NCBI GenBank assembly: GCA_021817755.1
Contig: JAKAGC010000137.1
Span: 1-8,412 of the forward strand
Direction of reading: 5' to 3'
DNA length: 8,412 nt
DNA from: Acidobacteriota bacterium
Lineage (GTDB): Bacteria > Acidobacteriota > Aminicenantia > UBA2199
The notes under the pieces were generated by a model, which ran no database searches, had not been told where the DNA came from, and saw only the letters and a program-made list of their open reading frames with translations. Both the position numbers and the translations under genes were made by a program. Within the stretch, counting starts at the first letter, position 1. Each line of letters opens with the position of its first letter. This document shows, in pieces, positions 1 through 6,574 of the stretch.

Positions 1-1906
1 CTCTATAAATTAGAGATACATTATTATATGAAGTGGCTAACAAGGGATGATCGGAGCCCAATACTTTATGAAATATGGCTATTGTCTTTAATCCAAACTC
101 CAATGCTTGTTCCAATTGGCCCATAGAATAATAAATCATCGATATATTATTATACGATGTGGCTAATGAGGGATGGTTTGCATCAAGTAGTCTTTCCGAA
201 ATGGCTAAATCCTTTAATTGAAATTCCAATGCCCGATCTATCTGCCCCATTGCCTGGTAGATCATCGACATATTATTAGCCAACATTGCCACTTCCACAG
301 TCTCATCATGGATATTTCGCAATACCGATTCTGCAAATACCACAAACGGTACTTTTTCCATGGGATTTTCCCCAGGTTCTACGTTGAGTTTCAGAGTTAA
401 TGAACGGATTAATGATGCGCATTTTTGGCTATCGGGTTTGGTGCGTTGACGGACCACCTCTCCGAGAACGGGATGCATATAGATATTAAAATTATCATCG
501 GACTTCAACCATCCTTTTTTTATAGATGCATTGATATCCTCTACCGTTTCCAATTCAAGCCAATTCTTAATATCCTCTACGGGGATGTATAGGGCAGGTA
601 AAACAGATATATTGGACAACAGGAATTCTTCGTTTTCCGTTACATTAGTTAACTGGAATAATGTAAGTAAATGATCGAAAAATCTCTTTTGCCGGTTTTC
701 ATTTCCATAAAATGTTTCCGTGGGTTCGGGGATGGCATCACTGAGATTAAACCCTTTCTTTCTTAATATATCCAATAGCACTTTTACGGGTTTCATAGAA
801 TTCTGAGCGGTACGGGCAAGGAGTTCTACAGAAAGGGTATGAAATCTACACAACCAGACGATCTCTTTTACCGACTCATCATCGGGTTTGCCTTTGTAAA
901 AGGTATAAAATAATTGGATACAGGATGCTTCGGATAAAACATCCAGAGGATAAACTTCAAATCCATCGATAATTAATCTTGATGTGGCAATGACACGAAC
1001 ATGAGATTGAAGCTGGAACAATAATTCCAGATCTGCATCATTGGTAACTGTTTTGGAAATATTATCTAATATTAGGAGTAACTCACCATTAAGATTATTA
1101 ATATACTGAATTATCCCTTTGAACCGTTCATCGATATTTGAGGTTTCAGGTATACCAATAAATTCGGCCTTAATGGCAGTGGTTAAAGATTGCTTAAAGG
1201 AATCCGTATAATCAACCCATGCGGCATAAGGATATTGGGAGTAATGCTCCATAAAAAAACGTTTACATACCTCTGTTTTCCCAATACCGCCCATTCCATT
1301 AATCAATAGTAACCGTTGACTTTGTTTAATCTTTTCTTCCAGTTCCTTTAATTCCCGTTCACGACCCAATAACTCAATTTTCCTTTTGGGCAAAGAGGTT
1401 AATATGTGAGTACTGAGCTTCACTTCTTGCAGAGAATTAGTCTTTATATTTTCTTCCGCATTTCTTTCAAGAATTTGATGAACCTGCATTACTATCTGTA
1501 AAATAGATTCCTCAATCTCAGGTTTCTCCAACATCGAGAGAGGAGTCCCATCTTTTGGAAATACCTGGATTTCCTGTAACCATGGGATTATTTTCCAGGC
1601 ACAAGGTTTTATTATTACTGGAATAACAGAAATCCCTTCTTCTCTCCGGCGTTTAAGTATAGCCGGTATTTCATATTGATTGATTGATTGAGATGATAAG
1701 AACTCTATGGAAATTAATAAAATAAAAATGTCTGCTGAATTTATTTTTGTTTTAATCTTTACTTCCCAATCTGTCCCGGTAAGCGTTTTTCTATCATCCT
1801 CAGTAAGGTATAAGTCCTGGATGTTAAGATTTTTTAAATGCTTCGCAATGCGGTTTTTCCAAGCTGCATCTCCATGACTAAACCCTATACATAGTTTTTT
1901 AATCAT
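1..1906 (-). CDS. TIR-NB-ARC-TPR (STAND) protein, 3' end outside window
   Basis: I translated 635 residues without a stop; the C-terminus lies beyond the left edge. Residues 1-115 form a TIR domain. It has the strand-rich start MIKKLCIGFSHGD, the FILLIS strand followed by SIEFLSS, a Glu at residue 79 where the NADase catalytic Glu is expected, and the PCAWKIIPWLQ block typical of bacterial STAND-linked TIRs. Residues about 180-480 are an NB-ARC/STAND ATPase: Walker A GMGGIGKT at 204-211, Walker B LLLILDN at 276-282, a sensor-like IATSR at 306-310, and an MHD-like MHPVLGEVV near 477. From about residue 535 there are kinesin-light-chain-type TPR units of 42 residues (126 bp), with NNISMIYYSMGQ and LATSYNN blocks. 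By family analogy the TPRs sense a ligand, NB-ARC oligomerises and TIR cleaves NAD+ or signals; the ligand is unknown. Its ATG overlaps the stop of the HNH gene as ATGA, and only a weak GAGAG lies upstream, so translation is likely coupled. Confidence 0.9.
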   Translation of the reverse strand, partial: MIKKLCIGFSHGDAAWKNRIAKHLKNLNIQDLYLTEDDRKTLTGTDWEVKIKTKINSADIFILLISIEFLSSQSINQYEIPAILKRRREEGISVIPVIIKPCAWKIIPWLQEIQVFPKDGTPLSMLEKPEIEESILQIVMQVHQILERNAEENIKTNSLQEVKLSTHILTSLPKRKIELLGRERELKELEEKIKQSQRLLLINGMGGIGKTEVCKRFFMEHYSQYPYAAWVDYTDSFKQSLTTAIKAEFIGIPETSNIDERFKGIIQYINNLNGELLLILDNISKTVTNDADLELLFQLQSHVRVIATSRLIIDGFEVYPLDVLSEASCIQLFYTFYKGKPDDESVKEIVWLCRFHTLSVELLARTAQNSMKPVKVLLDILRKKGFNLSDAIPEPTETFYGNENRQKRFFDHLLTLFQLTNVTENEEFLLSNISVLPALYIPVEDIKNWLELETVEDINASIKKGWLKSDDNFNIYMHPVLGEVVRQRTKPDSQKCASLIRSLTLKLNVEPGENPMEKVPFVVFAESVLRNIHDETVEVAMLANNMSMIYQAMGQIDRALEFQLKDLAISERLLDANHPSLATSYNNISMIYYSMGQLEQALEFGLKTIAIFHKVLGSDHPLLATSYNNVSLIYR

Positions 1907-2547
1907 ATACTCTCGCGACCTATATCCGGATAGACCATGATATTCTTTATTTCTTCAAGTTTAGTTTGAAGTTCTAGTTGAGATGCAATAAATGGAGCCT
2001 TCTTTTTTAAATAGTCAAAAGTAATTTCCCCAGAACAATAATCTTTGAGCCAATTATTGCATGCATTGCGAAAGGATTCATCGGAGTCTAACTTCAATAC
2101 TCTAATCGTCTGCTCCACTGACTTTTTTCTACAAATAGAAAGACCTGGGGCAGGTTTAACAATTAATGAGGGAAATTCCAAAATAAAAAATTCCGAATGG
2201 AGCAAAAAAGGATCAAGTACCCTCTTAACTCCTTTCCGTGAGTTAAATCGTAATGATACCAACCGATAATTTTTCCACTCATATGCCAGGGAAGGGTATT
2301 TACTTTTGGGTTTAAAATGATCGACTGTTTTGGCACCCGAAGAAGTACTGAACCATAACCAGGAGTATGCGCAAATCCCATTGTATTCATCGTATAACTT
2401 TTCACTGATTCTTGTCCAATACTGATTTTTTTTATTTTTCCAATCTTCTCTGGTAGGATTTGGATTTTCTTTTAGGAACTTTTCTCCCGGCTTTCTTACC
2501 AGAGAATCAAACTCTTCCGGTTCTGACTTTTTTCTAACAAGGTACAT
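1903..2547 (-). CDS. HNH endonuclease, PtuB/TIGR02646-like
   Basis: The protein has 214 residues from the chosen start. The HNH core is visible: GICAYS at 57-62, VDHFKPKS at 75-82 with the catalytic-type Asp76-His77, YEWKNYRL at 89-96 with Asn93, and FNSRKG at 101-106 with Asn102. This spacing and the opening RKKSEPEEF resemble nucleases paired with ABC-type ATPases in Septu (PtuB) and in TIGR02646 proteins. The usual CxxC zinc pair is incomplete: Cys59 is present but the partner position is Ser62. The frame extends upstream to a GTG at 2607, but ATG 2547 is preferred because GGAG sits 6 nt before it and the conserved family start lies there. It overlaps the ATPase gene by 14 nt and the downstream STAND gene by 4 nt. 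It is probably the DNA- or RNA-cutting effector of the cluster; the substrate is not visible from sequence. Exact subfamily is less certain than the HNH fold. Confidence 0.82.
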   Translation of the reverse strand: MYLVRKKSEPEEFDSLVRKPGEKFLKENPNPTREDWKNKKNQYWTRISEKLYDEYNGICAYSWLWFSTSSGAKTVDHFKPKSKYPSLAYEWKNYRLVSLRFNSRKGVKRVLDPFLLHSEFFILEFPSLIVKPAPGLSICRKKSVEQTIRVLKLDSDESFRNACNNWLKDYCSGEITFDYLKKKAPFIASQLELQTKLEEIKNIMVYPDIGRESI

Positions 2548-4303
2548 CCAATGCTCCATGTTGTTTTGCAAAATAGGTCCACCGGGGCCAGAAGGAATCA
2601 AATTCACTTAATAGTTGAGTTAACCGGCAATGAACTTCTTTTACCTTTTTTTTGTCCGGACTTTCGGCTTTCTGAAGTTCAATTGCCTCCTTTAATGCTT
2701 CTTGGGCTTTTAAACTTCTGGCAAATTCCAAACCGAACGCATCTGAGACAAACCAATTATCAACTCTCCCTTGCCGGATGAAATCCAGTAATTCGATTGT
2801 TACTTTACCTTCATTCATATTTAAATGGAACAAAGAATCGGTTTCCTGATTAAATTCGGGTTCTACGGATGCGATAATGAGAGGAGAGTGGGTGGTCATG
2901 ATAAATTGAATATCGAATTCTTTATCCAGATAATTTTTAATATTTAATAAGGAGGGAACAATTGTTCGCTGCCAGAATGGGTGAAGATGGCTTTCAACCT
3001 CATCGATCAAGATTATCATATTTTTATAAGGGTAACTACCGGAATCCGAACAAGCGATTTTATGTTCATTCCACAACCAGACGATAAGATATGCGAGAGA
3101 AGTAATACGTTGGACACTGGATGCTGCATGAACGATTGCTACATCACCGTAAGGATATTTCAATGCAGGGAAATGCTTTGCATCGTTTGGAATCCGCACA
3201 GGTTCAGCGGGTATCAATTGCTCGTTTAAATTATCGGATAGTTTTTCAAGGAGTAATTTTAATAACTCAAATAATGGACTCGATGTGGTTTGCCAGTAAA
3301 CCCAATCTTCGATTAATCCATTACAGATATTACGATCTGATCTGATGGGACTTTTTTCAATCAATCCATTGAGTACTTCAGATCGTTTTAAAAACAGTGG
3401 ACTTCCTTTTTTTGAATAACCGACCGGAGGAGGAATTTTACTTTTAACGGGATCCCAAATAACAAATGAACCGTCTACTCTGGCGTAAATAACCAACCCC
3501 GTGGATTGTACATTTTCAGTAATATCAGGCCATGATAGTTTTTTTTCTTCAAAAGAAAAAATATTAAAATTTTCCTTTACACCGGCCTTGCTTTGTAATT
3601 GAATTCCAATAGATACATTTTCAAGATTATCGAATGGTTTCTTTGAAGGTATCACAGGGTATTCCGATGCCCATGTCCCGGTTAATGCCCAGCACACGCA
3701 TTCGAGTAGTAACGTTTTCCCAAAACCATTGTCGCCGGTAATTAAATTCAACCGGGTATTGGGTTCAAATCTGAGCTGTGATACATGCGCAGTATTTCTT
3801 AACTCTAACGCAGCAAGGATACCCTGACTTATTTTAATCGAAAATCCGAGTGCAAAAAAAATCTTATCCGTGGTAAATTCAGAAAGAGTTTTATCTACAT
3901 CGATTTCATTTAAATCATTTAAATAATTATCTCTTCCCGGGATTAAAGACATTCCTTTCATCCATGGATATATTTTCCAATTGCATTTATTTATAAGGAT
4001 TAAAAATAGAGGGAATCCGTTCTCTTTTTTGCTTTTCAAGTAGGAACGAATTTTATTCGAATGAAGGAATGGAGATTCCAAAAAATCTTTTGAAACCATT
4101 AAAACAATAACAGTAGCATCATCAATACTTTGAAGTAATTGATTCTGCCATCCATCCGATTGAAGGGTCACGGTTTCATTTCGATATTCGATATCGATCG
4201 GATAATTGGATCCTTTTAATAAACGAACATGGGAATCAACCCGTGTTTTCCACTTTTCATCTTTTGAATTATACAGGACAAGAAGTTTCTTTATCATTGT
4301 CAT
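2534..4303 (-). CDS. TIR-fused PtuA/OLD-like ABC-type ATPase
   Basis: This 589-residue protein has two parts. Residues 1 to about 130 form a TIR-like domain (IKKLLVLYNSKDEKW, VIVLMVSKDFLESPF, CNWKIYPWMKG) clearly related to the TIR of the downstream STAND protein. Residues about 160-589 form an SMC/ABC-like ATPase: Walker A GDNGFGKT at 190-197, a degenerate signature ASSVQRI near 394-400, Walker B MIILIDEVESHLHP at 429-442 with Asp434-Glu435, and the H-loop MTTHSPLIIAS at 469-479. The 'ESHLHP' and 'THSP' motifs are typical of PtuA, OLD and RecF-like defence ATPases. Plain PtuA lacks a TIR, so the fusion is unusual. At residue 84 the TIR has Lys (codon AAA) where active TIRs have Glu, which predicts loss of NADase activity. 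The first ATG was kept because the promoter places transcription start almost on it; ATG 4297 is the alternative. With the HNH gene it likely forms an ATPase-nuclease complex. Confidence 0.87.
   Translation of the reverse strand: MTMIKKLLVLYNSKDEKWKTRVDSHVRLLKGSNYPIDIEYRNETVTLQSDGWQNQLLQSIDDATVIVLMVSKDFLESPFLHSNKIRSYLKSKKENGFPLFLILINKCNWKIYPWMKGMSLIPGRDNYLNDLNEIDVDKTLSEFTTDKIFFALGFSIKISQGILAALELRNTAHVSQLRFEPNTRLNLITGDNGFGKTLLLECVCWALTGTWASEYPVIPSKKPFDNLENVSIGIQLQSKAGVKENFNIFSFEEKKLSWPDITENVQSTGLVIYARVDGSFVIWDPVKSKIPPPVGYSKKGSPLFLKRSEVLNGLIEKSPIRSDRNICNGLIEDWVYWQTTSSPLFELLKLLLEKLSDNLNEQLIPAEPVRIPNDAKHFPALKYPYGDVAIVHAASSVQRITSLAYLIVWLWNEHKIACSDSGSYPYKNMIILIDEVESHLHPFWQRTIVPSLLNIKNYLDKEFDIQFIMTTHSPLIIASVEPEFNQETDSLFHLNMNEGKVTIELLDFIRQGRVDNWFVSDAFGLEFARSLKAQEALKEAIELQKAESPDKKKVKEVHCRLTQLLSEFDSFWPRWTYFAKQHGALDVPC
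2554..2557 (-). promoter_or_regulatory. RBS deciding the HNH start
   Basis: GGAG reads 6 nt upstream of ATG 2547 on the minus strand and lies inside the last codons of the ATPase gene. The upstream GTG at 2607 and ATG at 2559 have no comparable site. This supports the 214-residue start and translational coupling. Confidence 0.6.
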
Positions 4304-4309
4304 ACGACT

Positions 4310-4338
4310 ATTCTATAAAAAAGCGCCAATTAAGTCAA
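4310..4338 (-). promoter_or_regulatory. Promoter of the defence operon, likely leaderless
   Basis: On the minus strand, -35 TTGACT (4338-4333), a 17-bp spacer and -10 TAGAAT (4315-4310) form a good sigma-70-type promoter. Only 6 nt separate the -10 from the ATG at 4303, so the predicted +1 falls on or beside the A of the start codon. No Shine-Dalgarno is present, which agrees with a leaderless transcript. Confidence 0.65.
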
Positions 4339-4520
4339 TATGAATATTACTGCAAAACGCTTTAAATAAAACAAATATTAACAACTCCTTTATTATATTA
4401 TTCCTTTCTAATTATCCTGGTACATTAAAATTTTTTTATGAGATTTTCCCTATAATAGAGCCAGCCATTTATTTATAATAAGAATAGCACACAAAATCCA
4501 TTCTCTTTTTTCTATATTAT

Positions 4521-4554
4521 AAACCGGTTTATATTTTTAATATATAAACTGTTT
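4521..4554. repeat. Imperfect inverted repeat between divergent genes
   Basis: The left arm AAACCGGTTTATAT (4521-4534) and right arm ATATAAACTGTTT (4542-4554) are reverse complements apart from one internal mismatch or bulge, with a 7-nt AT spacer. There is no T-tract as in a terminator. The position between divergent units suits a regulator operator, but this is inferred from position and symmetry only. Confidence 0.45.
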
Positions 4555-4599
4555 AGGGTAATATTGTTTTGTGTTGCAGTTGAATTCAGCAAAACACTT

Positions 4600-4605
4600 T
4601 ATAAT
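4600..4605 (+). promoter_or_regulatory. Candidate -10 box for the peptide gene
   Basis: A perfect TATAAT is present. Possible -35 elements (TTGCAG at 4574-4579, 20-bp spacer; TTGAAT at 4580-4585, 14-bp spacer) are badly spaced. If used, the 5' UTR would be about 130 nt and would include the 4685-4706 hairpin. Confidence 0.3.
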
Positions 4606-4684
4606 AAATGAGTTTAACAAAAATAATTCTTTTGGTTTTTGCAATATAAATTGGCAATCGAATTGCTCTTAATTATTCGGGAAT

Positions 4685-4706
4685 GTGAGCAACTAAACAA
4701 GCTCAC
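4685..4706 (+). repeat. 5' UTR hairpin ahead of the peptide gene
   Basis: GTGAGC (4685-4690) and GCTCAC (4701-4706) form a perfect 6-bp inverted repeat around a 10-nt loop, 36 nt before the peptide start codon. It could be an operator or an mRNA-stabilising stem; no T-tract follows, so it is not a terminator. Confidence 0.4.
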
Positions 4707-4728
4707 GAGAGTAGAGAGGAAAATTTTT

Positions 4729-4735
4729 AAGGGGG
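4729..4735 (+). promoter_or_regulatory. Strong RBS of the peptide precursor
   Basis: AAGGGGG lies 7 nt before ATG 4743. It is a strong Shine-Dalgarno and is the main support that the short frame behind it is a real gene. Confidence 0.65.
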
Positions 4736-4742
4736 TTAGACT

Positions 4743-4895
4743 ATGGAAAACAATGAGAAAAAATCACAGTTACCTCGTTTAGAGGTTAGGAGTTTCGTGA
4801 CAACTCCTGAGTACCTGAGCGAGAACGAACAAAAAGAGGTCCGTGGTGGTAGCTATGCCGATACGGGCATCACTTCCATCCGTGTCTTCTGCTAA
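4743..4895 (+). CDS. Double-glycine-leader peptide precursor (probable RiPP, lanthipeptide-like)
   Basis: This is a 50-codon gene with a strong ribosome binding site before it and a strong terminator after it. The product has a charged leader with LPRLEVRSFVTTPEYL, an acidic stretch ENEQKEV, and a Gly35-Gly36 processing site. The predicted core is SYADTGITSIRVFC. The L-x-V-x-SFVT pattern followed by an E/Q/K run and GG resembles the leaders of pinensin-type class I lanthipeptides and other GG natural-product precursors. The core has Thr41, Thr44, Ser37 and Ser45 plus one terminal Cys50, so at most one lanthionine-type ring is possible. No LanB/LanC, radical SAM enzyme or peptidase-containing ABC transporter is present within the window, so the partner enzymes must be elsewhere or act in trans. 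The flanking minus-strand genes look unrelated. The gene itself is well supported; the modification class is an inference. It could also be an unmodified secreted peptide. Confidence 0.75.
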   Translation: MENNEKKSQLPRLEVRSFVTTPEYLSENEQKEVRGGSYADTGITSIRVFC

Positions 4896-4933
4896 TTCGT
4901 AACTCACGGGGAGAGAAAGGATCACCCATCCTG

Positions 4934-4979
4934 CCGGGTTAGAGTTCGTAATGTACGAGCTTTAACCCGGTTTTTTTTT
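4934..4979 (+). terminator. Rho-independent terminator of the peptide gene
   Basis: A 16-bp stem with two G-U pairs (arms 4934-4949 and 4955-4970), a 5-nt loop AATGT and nine T residues (4971-4979) form a textbook plus-strand terminator. The T-tract overlaps the stop codon of the convergent deacetylase gene by two bases. On the minus strand no T-tract follows the stem, so it appears to act in one direction. Confidence 0.92.
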
Positions 4980-5862
4980 ATACTTTTTCTATCTCTTTCA
5001 CAGGTAAATCGCTCTTGATTCCATGGATATAGGGCTTTGCAAAATCACCCATCCCCCACCATTTATACCTATTAACCAAATGTCTGAATTTGGCTTCTCC
5101 TTCTTTTAATCCATAATAATATAAGAACCGGTTCATGGGTTTCAATTTCATTCGTGGCTGATGGGGATCAATGTCCCTGGGATGAAGATATATAACAACG
5201 GGTTGTTTATCTTTATTATTGATTCTTTCGATATTCCTGTATATATAGGATCGAGGAAAAAACCTGAAAAAACCGCCTCCACAAAACACGGTTTGAACTC
5301 CAAATAACCGTGTGGAAGAGACAGGGAATTCAACAAGATTTCCGGCTTTGAGTTTCAGGATATGGGGATACTTGAAAAAACGGGTGCTACCGCCTCCGGC
5401 TGTACGAACCGCTGGAAAAATGGAGGCGTCATACAAAAATCCCTCTTCACGTATGATTTCAAGAGCCCATAAATTGGATTTCTTGATAGAAAAAGCAGGG
5501 GCACGGTATCCGAGACAGGGTTGACCGGTTATATCTTCAAGTAATTTCTTAGCACGGGAGATGTCTTCGCGAAATTGTTGACGGGAAAGATCAAATACGA
5601 AATCATGCTTCTCACCGTGACATGCGATTTCATGCCCGGCATTATGAATCCGTTTGACAAGCTGGGGATGCTGACGCCCGATGAATCCAAGTATAAAAAA
5701 TGTAACAGAGTATCCTTCTAGAATTTCAAGAATTTTTTCGGTTAACATTTCTACGCGGGATTCGCATTTGGACCACTCTTCGAAAGAGGGAGCGCCTTTA
5801 TCTCCGATAAAGTTATACCACTCTTCGATATCGATGGTTAAAAGATTTTTCAACGATGACAT
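4978..5862 (-). CDS. Polysaccharide deacetylase, XrtA/PEP-CTERM type
   Basis: This 294-residue protein belongs to carbohydrate esterase family 4 (NodB fold), which removes N-acetyl groups from polysaccharides using a bound metal. Visible motifs are TIDIEEWYNF at 9-18 with Asp11, the metal-binding pair His82 and His86 in ACHGEKHDF, GYRAPAFSI at 118-126 with Arg120, DASIFP at 145-150, and a late YLHPRDIDPHQPR at 225-237 with His227. The long C-terminal part with EFPVSSTRLFG and FCGGGFFRFFP is typical of exosortase-associated deacetylases (XrtA system, DUF3473 tail). There is no signal peptide, as in that subfamily. It overlaps the upstream methyltransferase gene by 13 nt and has no ribosome binding site of its own, so it is probably translated by coupling. 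The likely role is exopolysaccharide or surface-glycan modification. No exosortase or glycosyltransferase is in view. Confidence 0.9.
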   Translation of the reverse strand: MSSLKNLLTIDIEEWYNFIGDKGAPSFEEWSKCESRVEMLTEKILEILEGYSVTFFILGFIGRQHPQLVKRIHNAGHEIACHGEKHDFVFDLSRQQFREDISRAKKLLEDITGQPCLGYRAPAFSIKKSNLWALEIIREEGFLYDASIFPAVRTAGGGSTRFFKYPHILKLKAGNLVEFPVSSTRLFGVQTVFCGGGFFRFFPRSYIYRNIERINNKDKQPVVIYLHPRDIDPHQPRMKLKPMNRFLYYYGLKEGEAKFRHLVNRYKWWGMGDFAKPYIHGIKSDLPVKEIEKV

Positions 5863-6509
5863 TTTATAGTTAGAAAATAATCCTGTGCGAGGGGTTCAAT
5901 GGTGAAATGGGTTGCTCCTGCTTCCCGGGCAATCCGGTTAATATCTTCCTGGGTATAAAAGAAAACGGGACACTTTTTGATCTTTTGAAAGAGGAATTTT
6001 CGGCATTTTTGCACAAATCCGCCTTTTGAAGGAAAACTGATCATTACACTTTCTTTGGAGGACTCTATCATCTTCTTGACAAATGGAACGGGTTGATCGA
6101 TGTAGTCCAGTACACCGACGGCAAAGACATGGTGAAAAGGTTCTTCAATGGGAAGGGTAAGAAAATCACCTTGTATGAATTGGCAGATATGGGAGAATTG
6201 AAATTCTGTAGCAAGACGTTGGGCTTCGAGGATCATATTCTGTGCGAAATCGATACCGAGAGCGCGTTCTATTCCTTTGGATGCGAGCGCAAAGCAGTAA
6301 CGCCCTGTGCCGCATCCTATGTCGAGAACGGTTTTCAAGGAATAGGGCGAAACGCCATCTATAATTTTTTGGAACCGAAGCTGCATACTGCGGCGAAACC
6401 GGCTGTCGATTAATCGTGACAGAAAATTCTTGTTTTGATTATAATAGGAATCAAATTGTTTGAACGTTTTATGAAAATGTGCTTCTACCTGACCGGATAT
6501 TTGAGTCAT
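5850..6509 (-). CDS. Class I SAM-dependent methyltransferase
   Basis: The protein has 219 residues from the chosen ATG. The Rossmann-type SAM site is clear: motif I VLDIGCGTGR at 61-70, the acidic end of strand 2 in GIDFAQNM (Asp87), QGDFLTLP at 113-120 (motif II/III region), and VGVLDYID at 131-138. The methyl acceptor cannot be told from sequence. Start choice: ATG 6509 has AAGGA 7 nt upstream, whereas the longer frame starts at ATG 6572, which lies at or before the predicted transcription start and has no ribosome binding site. It is the first gene of a two-gene operon with the polysaccharide deacetylase, which suggests a sugar, lipid-carrier or glycan substrate; this is inference from context. 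A small-molecule or peptide acceptor is also possible. Confidence 0.87.
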   Translation of the reverse strand: MTQISGQVEAHFHKTFKQFDSYYNQNKNFLSRLIDSRFRRSMQLRFQKIIDGVSPYSLKTVLDIGCGTGRYCFALASKGIERALGIDFAQNMILEAQRLATEFQFSHICQFIQGDFLTLPIEEPFHHVFAVGVLDYIDQPVPFVKKMIESSKESVMISFPSKGGFVQKCRKFLFQKIKKCPVFFYTQEDINRIAREAGATHFTIEPLAQDYFLTIKCHR

Positions 6510-6539
6510 AATTAATCCTTTTTCCGAATTACCTCGGCT

Positions 6540-6561
6540 CCCCGTTTTATTGGGAACGGGG
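6540..6561 (-). repeat. GC-rich hairpin in the methyltransferase 5' UTR
   Basis: CCCCGTT (6540-6546) and AACGGGG (6555-6561) pair over 7 bp around an 8-nt loop, between the predicted transcription start near 6568 and the ATG at 6509. It stands out in AT-rich surroundings. No T-tract follows on the minus strand, so a terminator is unlikely; an mRNA-stabilising or regulatory stem is possible. Confidence 0.5.
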
Positions 6562-6574
6562 GATATTAACATTT

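Larger units (their letters stand above)
4339..4742. other. AT-rich divergent intergenic region
   Basis: This stretch separates the minus-strand defence operon from the plus-strand peptide gene. I see no convincing coding frame. It is very AT-rich and holds an imperfect inverted repeat (4521-4554), a perfect TATAAT (4600-4605) that could be the -10 of the peptide gene although no well-spaced -35 accompanies it, a weaker alternative TTGGCA (4651-4656) with TATTCG (4674-4679) at 17-bp spacing, and a 6-bp hairpin near the peptide gene. No reverse transcriptase or CRISPR repeat is visible. Confidence 0.6.

Noticed and set aside
2548..2607. Longer HNH start at GTG 2607 (234 residues)
   Set aside because: No ribosome binding site, and the extra 20 residues only overlap the ATPase gene; ATG 2547 has a GGAG at 6 nt.
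4336..4390. AAAGGAG on the minus strand followed by a 14-codon TTG frame upstream of the defence operon
   Set aside because: TTG start with poor spacing and its stop overlaps the -35 box; too little to call a leader peptide.
4339..4742. Retron-type non-coding RNA next to the Septu-like genes
   Set aside because: Some PtuAB pairs accompany retrons, but no reverse transcriptase is in the window and no msr/msd-like fold is evident.
6510..6572. Longer methyltransferase start at ATG 6572 (240 residues)
   Set aside because: It falls at or before the predicted transcription start and lacks a ribosome binding site; ATG 6509 has AAGGA.
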